6,588 nt of DNA from Bacillota bacterium. GTDB lineage: Bacteria; Bacillota; Clostridia; Clostridiales; Clostridiaceae. Below, one piece after another: positions 1-5,582 of the stretch. Each line of letters begins with the position of its first letter. Within the stretch, counting starts at the first letter, position 1. The stretch lies in NCBI GenBank assembly GCA_030706065.1, contig JAUZPH010000208.1, positions 1 through 6,588 on the forward strand, written 5' to 3'. The notes under the pieces were generated by a model that was not told where the DNA came from, did no database searches, and worked only from the letters and a program-made list of their open reading frames with translations. Position numbers and translations under genes: made by a program.

Positions 1-4
1 AATT

Positions 5-11
5 CTCCTTT
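5..11 (-). promoter_or_regulatory. Ribosome binding site of a leftward gene starting just outside the window
   Basis: Read on the minus strand, this is AAAGGAG followed by AATT at the window edge. It is a strong Shine-Dalgarno sequence at the right distance for a start codon a few bases beyond the left end. The AT-rich stretch from about 12 to 200 would then be the leader and promoter region of that gene. I see no clear -35/-10 pair there and no gene of its own. The start codon is not in the window, so the gene itself is inferred. Confidence 0.5.
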
Positions 12-201
12 ATTTAATAATTAAGTCATATGAAGGTCGCTATCTAATAAAATATTAAATAATATGTGAATATTTTATCATATAATGGGAGTAAAGTATA
101 ATTTTGAATATAGAAACGGTGAGAAGTATTTTATATGAAGATAATCAGGCGTAACTGTTGAAACACATATATGACAATCAAATATCTTTTGTGTTAATAA
201 T

Positions 202-246
202 AAAAAAGGCTTCAATACACTGAACTGGGGTGTACAAAGCCTTTTT
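202..246. terminator. Bidirectional intrinsic terminator
   Basis: A perfect 10-bp stem pairs AAAAAGGCTT (203-212) with AAGCCTTTTT (237-246). An inner 5-bp stem, TACAC (216-220) with GTGTA (230-234), continues it across a small internal loop. The A-run on one side and T-run on the other make it a plausible Rho-independent terminator in both directions. On the minus strand it is the second of two terminators behind the chemoreceptor gene. No plus-strand gene in the window needs it. Confidence 0.8.
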
Positions 247-267
247 AACGGTTCTATTTGCAGAAGG

Positions 268-309
268 AAAAAAACAGCAATAATATGCGTTGATATTACT
301 GCTGTTTTT
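268..309 (-). terminator. Intrinsic terminator of the chemoreceptor gene
   Basis: AAAAACAGCA (270-279) pairs perfectly with TGCTGTTTTT (300-309). After one A/C mismatch, six more base pairs (281-286 with 293-298) close a six-base loop, GCGTTG. On the minus strand the hairpin starts 11 bases after the receptor stop codon and ends in a T-run, as expected for a Rho-independent terminator. Confidence 0.88.
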
Positions 310-320
310 GTTATTATTGA

Positions 321-1364
321 TTACTTATGGTTGGCCATGGTATTTAAGTCATCAGCAAGAGTAGAGAGTTCTGTTAAGCTTGCGGTAACTTCTTCTATAG
401 CAGCTGACTGCTGCTCTGTAGTTTCAAGTGTTGCATTGGATGTATCCATTGTCTTCCTGACAGATTCCTGAATTTTATATGTCAAATCCATAATTTTTAA
501 AGCAGTTTCTTTTGAATTCTGTGACAAGGTCCTGATTTCTGTTGCAACTACTCCGAAGCCTCGCCCTGCCTCTCCTGCTCTCGCAGCCTCTATTGAGGCA
601 TTCAAACCAAGCATTTTAGTTTTGTCTGCAATACTTTTTATAGAATCCAATACTGCATTTATTTCTAGCGATAATTGTCTTACATTATTTATTTCATTGC
701 TTAGATTATGTTGATTATTGGTAACATTTACGGAGGATGCACTTAGTTCCTCCATAGTGGCAGATATTTGACTAAAATTATCAGAAAGTGTCTGGGACAT
801 AGTGCTCAATCTAAGCTGTTCATATCCGGTTTTTGAAAGGGCGTTTGCAACGATGAATAATACCTCGGCAGCAGCCTTTACATTTTCTTCCTTGGTCATA
901 TAAACATTCTTTACGGCTTTGACATAACCTTCCTGGTCAACGCCAATTTCATCAGCGGTTTTTCTGAACTTTATCTCATCGGGAGCTGAAGTTAATATCT
1001 GGCCTCCCAGGATTGTCCCTATAAGATGTCCGTCCACTAGTATAGGAGCGGCAAAATCTATTAATCCTGCATGGCATGTATAGATATAAGGTCTGCCGGT
1101 TCTTGCGGTTTCTTCCCCGCCTTTTTTGTGTGATAATGCACATCTGCCATCTCCAACCTTGGTAGAGTGGGTAAAATCCATACAAAAGCGTGTATAGGAG
1201 CTTGGCTTAGTCACAGGATTTCCGTTTTTATCCACTGTAACACTGGCAATATTCATGCCGGTGGCAAAGTTATCCTGAAAAGTCTGAAGCAGATTAATAT
1301 CAATAACATCACTGATCTCAAGTTCTTTTGTATCCAAATCTCCGGCTGCTGTTTTTTTTATCAT
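321..1364 (-). CDS. Soluble PocR-domain methyl-accepting chemotaxis receptor
   Basis: This 347-residue protein has no signal peptide or membrane segment, so it should be a cytoplasmic chemoreceptor. Residues about 17-177 resemble the PocR sensory domain, with the cysteine-rich pattern FCMDF (C61), GRCALSH (C75) and YTCHAGL (C97), and the IGTILGGQ strand near 115-122. Residues about 190-347 form a short coiled-coil MCP signalling domain. Its hairpin tip, LNASIEAARAGEAGRGFGVV (about 254-273), is the conserved site that contacts CheW and CheA. Glu/Gln-rich patches such as EQQSAAIEE near the C-terminus could be adaptation sites; there is no CheR-binding pentapeptide. The ATG start is supported by GGAGGA six to seven bases upstream. 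Characterised PocR domains bind small molecules such as 1,2-propanediol; the ligand here is unknown. A decayed cheW-like gene lies directly upstream on the same strand. Confidence 0.93.
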   Translation of the reverse strand: MIKKTAAGDLDTKELEISDVIDINLLQTFQDNFATGMNIASVTVDKNGNPVTKPSSYTRFCMDFTHSTKVGDGRCALSHKKGGEETARTGRPYIYTCHAGLIDFAAPILVDGHLIGTILGGQILTSAPDEIKFRKTADEIGVDQEGYVKAVKNVYMTKEENVKAAAEVLFIVANALSKTGYEQLRLSTMSQTLSDNFSQISATMEELSASSVNVTNNQHNLSNEINNVRQLSLEINAVLDSIKSIADKTKMLGLNASIEAARAGEAGRGFGVVATEIRTLSQNSKETALKIMDLTYKIQESVRKTMDTSNATLETTEQQSAAIEEVTASLTELSTLADDLNTMANHK

Positions 1365-1370
1365 GTTGGG

Positions 1371-1378
1371 TTCCTCCG
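1371..1378 (-). promoter_or_regulatory. Ribosome binding site of the chemoreceptor
   Basis: Minus-strand CGGAGGAA lies six bases before the ATG at 1364-1362. It supports this start over the downstream methionines. Confidence 0.8.
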
Positions 1379-1386
1379 CTAATCAA

Positions 1387-1392
1387 ATTATA
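1387..1392 (-). promoter_or_regulatory. Candidate -10 box close to the chemoreceptor start
   Basis: The minus strand has a consensus TATAAT here. The best -35 candidate 17-18 bases upstream (GTTAAA or TTAAAT, about 1410-1416) is poor. The implied leader would be only about 16 bases but would still contain the ribosome binding site. The better promoter for this strand is the one at 1827-1855, so this may be a secondary start or chance in AT-rich DNA. Confidence 0.3.
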
Positions 1393-1517
1393 TTTTTTAG
1401 TTGCACAAAATTTAACTATGTAATAATGTCCGAGTTACTATTAGTTATAGAGAAATTTTCTTCGTCATTATACTGCCATCCAAGGATTGCAAATCTGAAG
1501 TTATTTTAAGAAATTCT

Positions 1518-1776
1518 TTATTTTTCATCTTGATTGGATATAACGATTACAGGATTCTCAGCTAGAACCTCCTAAGTTGAGTGAGAATCTAAGCAATTTC
1601 TTCAAGTTTACTGTTGGGATTAATTCATCCGATACATCCAGTATTCCTTGCATGTATTCGTAAGAAGTAGGAAGCAAAGAAATATTCATCAATCTAGACA
1701 TTTTTTCAACACAGAGCATGTCTATTCCATAAGCTTTGCTATTGATACTAAATGTAATGAAACTATAAATATGTAA
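1518..1776 (-). pseudogene. Decayed cheW-like chemotaxis adaptor gene
   Basis: The minus-strand frame is open from 1776 to a TGA at 1560-1558 and reads like the first half of a CheW domain. It contains FITFSI, then YGIDMLCVEKM, then LIPTVNLKKLL, matching in order the CheW pattern of a beta strand, YGIDIL-V-E and VIP-VDL. CheW proteins are usually about 140-170 residues; this frame has 72 codons and no usable start, because a TAA sits at 1779-1777 and the first ATG is inside the domain. Homology seems to continue in the +1 frame: AENPVIVISNQDEK (1562-1521, ending at TAA 1520-1518) resembles the next CheW strand. A third frame (1528-1445) encodes SLDGSIM, which may be a trace of the C-terminal strand. 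CheW links receptors to the CheA kinase, which fits the receptor gene immediately downstream. The assignment comes from reading the translation by eye. Confidence 0.62.
1553..1589. repeat. 8-bp inverted repeat at the break in the cheW remnant
   Basis: GATTCTCA (1553-1560) and TGAGAATC (1582-1589) are perfect inverted repeats around a 21-base centre. On the minus strand the centre holds an AGGAGG (1567-1572), and short inner pairings (AAC with GTT) could extend the hairpin. No T-run follows on either strand, so it is not an ordinary terminator. It coincides with the TGA that ends the readable CheW frame. Confidence 0.6.
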
Positions 1777-1826
1777 TTACCGTGTTTTTAAGCGGTTTGG
1801 GTAACTGTTAAGATACATTTACATAA

Positions 1827-1855
1827 ATTATAATGGAAAGTTTAAAATAAATCAA
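1827..1855 (-). promoter_or_regulatory. Candidate sigma-A promoter for the cheW remnant and chemoreceptor
   Basis: On the minus strand, TTGATT (1855-1850) is followed after exactly 17 bases by a consensus TATAAT (1832-1827). Transcription would start near 1820, run through the cheW remnant and reach the receptor gene. This is the best-matching promoter in the gap between the divergent transcription units. Confidence 0.55.
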
Positions 1856-1964
1856 CAAAACAATAAAATGTGTGCATAATTCGATATAAGTAATGCATAA
1901 ACATGCAAAGTAAATGAGCAGTATACTGGGTCAATAGACCATTCAAGGAATTCCTTCTGGCAGA

Positions 1965-1994
1965 TTGGAGTAAATATCAGACTTCCTTTATAAT
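1965..1994 (+). promoter_or_regulatory. Candidate promoter for the uvrA-like operon
   Basis: TTGGAG (1965-1970) and a consensus TATAAT (1989-1994) are separated by 18 bases. The -10 box is perfect but the -35 box is weak. Transcription would start near 2001 and give a leader of about 160 bases. A second option is an extended -10, TGCTATAGA (2061-2069), with no good -35. Either would serve the genes from 2163 onwards. Confidence 0.35.
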
Positions 1995-2146
1995 CGGAAT
2001 TTACAATTCTTATATTTTTGTCGAGAAATACTATATAGATTTATGCAGGTATATTTCCGGTGCTATAGAATTATGAAGATATGGTGTATATGTATTACAA
2101 AAACATAAGATATATATGCAAGTGGCGGCAGAATCAGAATATCTTC

Positions 2147-2154
2147 AAAAGGAG
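2147..2154 (+). promoter_or_regulatory. Ribosome binding site fixing a TTG start
   Basis: AAAAGGAG lies eight bases before the TTG at 2163. The reading begins EDFIKIKGARIHNLKNI, the usual N-terminus of UvrA proteins, and no ATG is available nearby in this frame. This makes the TTG start credible. Confidence 0.8.
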
Positions 2155-2162
2155 CTGGGGGC

Positions 2163-4523
2163 TTGGAGGATTTTATAAAAATCAAAGGTGCAAGAATTCA
2201 CAATTTGAAAAATATAGACGTTCAAATTCCAAAGAACAGGCTTACTGTCATCACCGGTGTCTCCGGCAGTGGCAAGTCAAGCCTTGCTTTTGATACCTTG
2301 TATGAGGAAGGGAAACGGCGGTACCTTATGTTTTCAGGTACACAGTTTATGATAGACAGTGCCCAGAGCTTTGACAGTATAACCGGACTATCTCCAACCG
2401 TGGCAGTGGAACAGAGGATAATCCGGCAGTCAAATCCCAGGAGCACCGTTGGTACCCGCACAAAGATAAGCAATATGCTGGCGGTGTTTTTTGCGGCCTA
2501 TGGAAAACATGGGAATGCTTATGACGATGGACAGCCTCTTTCCATGGAAATGTTTCAGAGGAATTCCCCCATAGGAATGTGCATCAAATGCCTGGGGAAG
2601 GGTAAGATTTACAAACTGGATGAAGAGAAGCTTTTTGGCGACCTGTCAAAGCCTCTGCATAAGCTTGTATTTAACCTGGGCAGCCGCGGTATAACAAGAA
2701 AAATGCTGGAGTCCTACTGCAGATATTATGGAGTATCAATAGAACAAAATGCAGACACACTTACTCCGGAACAGCTTCACAGTCTGTTGTATGGCGACGG
2801 TGGAAAGACAGCATTTCCGGGATTTGTTCCATGGATAATGCAGGTTATAAACAGCCAAAGTGGCAGATTAAGATGGTTATTGACGAAAGACGGATACTTG
2901 AGCTTGATGGCCTGTCCAAAATGCGGTGGTATTGGCCTTGGAGAACAGGCAATGCATACGACTGTCTGGGGGAAAACCATTACTGAGCTTGAAAATATGT
3001 ATATCAAGGACCTCTATGAATTTTTACTGAAACATAAGAGTACCACAGCCGGAGTAAATTTAATCGGCGAAATCCTTACAAAGCTTGAATGCATGGTTGA
3101 TGTAGGGCTGCACCACCTGGCACTTTCCCGTCCTGTTCCCACTCTCTCGGGAGGGGAAATTCAAAGGCTTTTTCTGGCATCCTTCATAATTGCGGAGATG
3201 GATTCCATCACCTTTATCTTTGATGAGCCGACCATTGGGCTGCATGAGGTTGAGAAGGAAAAACTCATAGGCATTATCAAAAACTTAGTGCACAGGGGAA
3301 ATACTGTAGTTGCAGTAGAACATGACGAAAACTTTATGAAGGCAGCTGACTATATTATTGATCTGGGGCCGGAGGCAGGAATATTTGGCGGAGAAAGAAT
3401 ATTTCAAGGCAGCTTCAGTGAATTTATGACCTGTACCGATTCCAGAACTTCTCCCTATCTCTCCGGCAGAAGAGAATTTGCTGTGAAAAAGAATTATAAG
3501 CCTGAGGATAAAACCAGGCTTTTAACAATAAAAAATGCCGGGCTTCACAACTTGAAGAACATCTCTTTGGATATTCCCTTAGGGCTTATGGTAGGTGTGG
3601 CAGGGGTTTCCGGCAGCGGCAAGTCAAGCCTTATTGCCGACACGCTGGTACCTATGCTGAGGGAACTTCTAAAAAGTCAATTTACCGAGGATGATGAGGA
3701 AGAAGAGGACTTTGATGAATACAGCGGAGCCATGGTTTTGGGAACAGAACATATAAGCAAATGTGTGGTGGTGGATCAAAGGCCCATAGGAAGAAGCAGG
3801 ACTTCCTGTCCGGCCACGTATACGGGAATTTTTGACCGCATAAGAAAGGTATTGGCAGACACTGAAGGGGCAAGGAAAAACGGATATACTCCAGGCCTCT
3901 TCAGTGTAAATTCCGAAGGCGGCTGTCGCGGATGCAAAGGGGAGGGTGTTATCCATCACTATGTGGGCTACGGCAACTTCATTGACCTTGAATGTGAATA
4001 CTGCGGCGGAACCGGTTTTGTTGAGGAGGCCCTGGAGGTAAAGCTTCACGGCAAAAATATCCGGGAGATACTGCGGATGAGTGTGCTGGAAGGAGCAGAC
4101 TTTTTCAAGGATATTGATAAACCAATCTATAATATGCTCGTAACCTTGAAGCGTGTAGGATTGGGGTACATAAAGCTCGGCCAAAGAACACCTACCATTT
4201 CCGGAGGAGAGGCACAGAGGATAAAGCTTGCCAGGGAACTTGGGAAGCGGCAGATCAAAGGCAGTCTGTATATACTGGATGAACCAACCACCGGATTGTC
4301 CTTTGATGACAGCGAAAAACTCATAACCTTGATGCAGGAGCTCTGTTACAACGGAAACACGGTAATAGTAACGGAGCATGACCCTGTAGTGCTCAGCAAT
4401 TGTGATTATATTATAGAACTGGGGCCCGGCGGCGGCAGCGAAGGCGGTTATGTCATTGCATCAGGCTCCCCGGGGGAACTTAAAAACAGCAGAAAATCCA
4501 TAATAGGAAGGTATTTGTTATGA
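2163..4523 (+). CDS. Short UvrA paralogue (UvrA2/DrrC-like tandem ABC ATPase)
   Basis: This 786-residue UvrA-family ATPase has both nucleotide-binding sites. Half one has Walker A GVSGSGKSS (32-40), signature LSGGEIQR (328-335), Walker B DEP (354-356) and His387. Half two has Walker A (481-489), signature ISGGEAQR (679-686), DEP (706-708) and His739. The family block NPRSTVGT and the PIGR...PATYTG block are present. The C-terminal zinc site is complete: C588, C591, C611, C614. Housekeeping UvrA is about 940-960 residues; the missing ~160 lie between the first Walker A and first signature, where UvrB binding maps. The first cysteine pair of zinc site one is also missing; only GMCIKC (C140, C143) remains, with a separate CPKC at 251-254. 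An acidic tract lies at 509-519. The start is TTG, eight bases after AAAAGGAG (2147-2154). Such paralogues are linked to DNA-damage tolerance or resistance to DNA-binding drugs rather than core excision repair; the role here is inferred. Confidence 0.93.
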   Translation: MEDFIKIKGARIHNLKNIDVQIPKNRLTVITGVSGSGKSSLAFDTLYEEGKRRYLMFSGTQFMIDSAQSFDSITGLSPTVAVEQRIIRQSNPRSTVGTRTKISNMLAVFFAAYGKHGNAYDDGQPLSMEMFQRNSPIGMCIKCLGKGKIYKLDEEKLFGDLSKPLHKLVFNLGSRGITRKMLESYCRYYGVSIEQNADTLTPEQLHSLLYGDGGKTAFPGFVPWIMQVINSQSGRLRWLLTKDGYLSLMACPKCGGIGLGEQAMHTTVWGKTITELENMYIKDLYEFLLKHKSTTAGVNLIGEILTKLECMVDVGLHHLALSRPVPTLSGGEIQRLFLASFIIAEMDSITFIFDEPTIGLHEVEKEKLIGIIKNLVHRGNTVVAVEHDENFMKAADYIIDLGPEAGIFGGERIFQGSFSEFMTCTDSRTSPYLSGRREFAVKKNYKPEDKTRLLTIKNAGLHNLKNISLDIPLGLMVGVAGVSGSGKSSLIADTLVPMLRELLKSQFTEDDEEEEDFDEYSGAMVLGTEHISKCVVVDQRPIGRSRTSCPATYTGIFDRIRKVLADTEGARKNGYTPGLFSVNSEGGCRGCKGEGVIHHYVGYGNFIDLECEYCGGTGFVEEALEVKLHGKNIREILRMSVLEGADFFKDIDKPIYNMLVTLKRVGLGYIKLGQRTPTISGGEAQRIKLARELGKRQIKGSLYILDEPTTGLSFDDSEKLITLMQELCYNGNTVIVTEHDPVVLSNCDYIIELGPGGGSEGGYVIASGSPGELKNSRKSIIGRYLL
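4505..4511 (+). promoter_or_regulatory. Ribosome binding site of the serine hydrolase within the uvrA-like gene
   Basis: AGGAAGG lies eight bases before the ATG at 4520, inside the last codons of the uvrA-like gene. With the ATGA overlap it points to translational coupling. Confidence 0.7.
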
Positions 4524-5479
4524 TTTTTGAGTGGCAGTATTCTACACCGGAGGCGGAAGGAATGGACAGTGAAGTACTGGCGGGTATTGATGATTACTTG
4601 AAGCAAAAGCGGTACAGGCTTGTAAACAGTGTTCTTGTGGTGAGAAACGGGAAAATAGTATTTGAACATTACTACAACAAGTTTAACGAGGGAAGCCGGA
4701 ACAATATCAAATCCATATGGAAGAGCATCTTGTCCATAACTACAGGAATCTGCCTGGATAAGGGAATCATTAAGAGCCTTGATGTACCGATATGCGCTTA
4801 TCTTCCGGAGTTTGCGCAGAATAATCATATGTATCACAAGGCTATAACAATCCGACATCTGCTTACCATGTCCTCAGGCATATACTGGAACGGCGGCATT
4901 CATTATCACTGCCCGTTAATGACGCAGATGATGAAAACAGATAACTGGGTCTCATACATAGCTGATGCTGCGGTGAACAATTATCCCGGGACAAAATTTA
5001 TCTATAAGGAATGGGATGTGATTTTACTTTCAGCTGTCCTCGGCAGAGCGGTAGGGGGTACAGCCTACGACGCCTGCAGTAAGTTTCTGTATGAACCTCT
5101 CGGTATAACAAGCGGTGTATGGCCGCAGAGCCCGGACAAGGTTTCCTATACTGTATATAAAGGGGAAGAAAACTCTGATCTCTGTGCCAGGGATTTGGCG
5201 AAAATAGGGCAGCTGTTTTTAAATAATGGTGTATTTAATGGGGAAAGAATCATATCGGAAGCTCATGTCAGGCAGGCTGTAACTCCAAGTGAAGCATACT
5301 CCGGCTACGGTTACCTTTGGTGGCTCTTCGACGGCGGCTTTGCCTGCAGAGGATTCGGGGGCCAGGAAGTCAGTGTATATCCGGCAGATGGGCTTGTCAC
5401 GGTCATTCAGGCAACGGCGACCCCATCAGGCAAAGCCTATCACGACGTAAATGATGTGATTAGAAGAAGCTTAAAGTAG
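4520..5479 (+). CDS. Serine hydrolase, beta-lactamase/NylB/esterase superfamily
   Basis: This 319-residue protein belongs to the class C beta-lactamase-like serine hydrolases, which include penicillin-binding proteins, EstB-type esterases and 6-aminohexanoate-dimer hydrolases. The nucleophile motif SxxK is SIWK (Ser65, Lys68). IRHLLTMSSGI (111-121) is the usual conserved segment after it. The second motif tyrosine is probably Tyr162 in FIYKEWD, where many relatives have YxN. The third motif region is RGFGGQ (277-282), the form seen in NylB-like and esterase members rather than the KTG of true beta-lactamases. There is no signal peptide or lipobox, so it should act in the cytoplasm; this argues against a cell-wall role and for an intracellular amide or ester substrate. 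The start codon overlaps the uvrA-like stop (ATGA), so the two are very probably co-transcribed and translationally coupled. The substrate cannot be read from the sequence. Confidence 0.88.
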   Translation: MIFEWQYSTPEAEGMDSEVLAGIDDYLKQKRYRLVNSVLVVRNGKIVFEHYYNKFNEGSRNNIKSIWKSILSITTGICLDKGIIKSLDVPICAYLPEFAQNNHMYHKAITIRHLLTMSSGIYWNGGIHYHCPLMTQMMKTDNWVSYIADAAVNNYPGTKFIYKEWDVILLSAVLGRAVGGTAYDACSKFLYEPLGITSGVWPQSPDKVSYTVYKGEENSDLCARDLAKIGQLFLNNGVFNGERIISEAHVRQAVTPSEAYSGYGYLWWLFDGGFACRGFGGQEVSVYPADGLVTVIQATATPSGKAYHDVNDVIRRSLK

Positions 5480-5491
5480 AAACAGATACAG

Positions 5492-5543
5492 GCAGTGTTT
5501 GTTTTACATGCAGAATTGTGCATGAACTGCAAGGAAGTATAAA
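5492..5543 (+). promoter_or_regulatory. Inverted repeat overlapping a candidate promoter before the AraC-type gene
   Basis: CATGCA (5507-5512) and TGCATG (5519-5524) form a perfect 6-bp inverted repeat around GAATTG. An outer pair, GCAGT (5492-5496) with ACTGC (5526-5530), is less symmetrical. A promoter-like pair, TTGTGC (5516-5521) and TATAAA (5538-5543) with a 16-base spacer, overlaps the right arm. The repeat could be an operator for self-regulation. It lacks a T-run, so it is a poor terminator for the hydrolase gene. All of this is inference from base patterns. Confidence 0.35.
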
Positions 5544-5582
5544 ACTATCTCTGATAAAGTAGTTATTGAAGGGGTGAGATGT

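Larger units (their letters stand above)
1780..2146. other. AT-rich intergenic region between divergent units
   Basis: No convincing gene is visible here. The stretch holds the leftward promoter (1827-1855), a candidate rightward promoter (1965-1994), a 12-bp palindrome AAGGAATTCCTT (1945-1956), and repeated TGCAT-like words around 1872-1907. A start-less minus-strand frame is open for 62 codons (2040-1855, stop 1854-1852). Its first part, VFLDKNIRIVNSDYKG, looks somewhat protein-like, but a frame of this length can occur by chance at this base composition and I recognise no family. Confidence 0.5.

Noticed and set aside
85..138. Small plus-strand open frame of 17 codons starting at ATG 85
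   Set aside because: There is no Shine-Dalgarno sequence, it is very short, and it lies in AT-rich DNA.
1801..1810. Word GTAACTGTT shared with 151-159
   Set aside because: Nine bases shared between two intergenic regions is weak, with no similarity in the flanks.
1945..1956. 12-bp perfect palindrome AAGGAATTCCTT
   Set aside because: It could be an operator, but it is isolated, has no partner copy in the window and is not clearly placed relative to a promoter.
2081..2293. Open frame of 70 codons on the plus strand overlapping the start of the uvrA-like gene
   Set aside because: It runs into the UvrA N-terminus in another frame and has no good ribosome binding site; the TTG start at 2163 with AAAAGGAG explains the region.
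3603..3632. Near-identical 30-base stretch repeated from 2258-2287
   Set aside because: These are the two Walker A motifs of the tandem ATPase halves. Family-level internal duplication explains them.
3669..4379. Long open frame (236 codons) on the minus strand opposite the uvrA-like gene
   Set aside because: It is a shadow of the UvrA frame: it covers the second ATPase half antisense, has no family resemblance and no ribosome binding site that I can see.
4448..4858. Open frame of 136 codons on the minus strand across the uvrA-hydrolase junction
   Set aside because: It lies antisense to two well-supported genes, and its product looks like no known protein.
5574..5576. GTG as the start of the AraC-type gene
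   Set aside because: The GTG lies inside the GGGGTGA ribosome binding site. ATG 5583 has the correct spacing.
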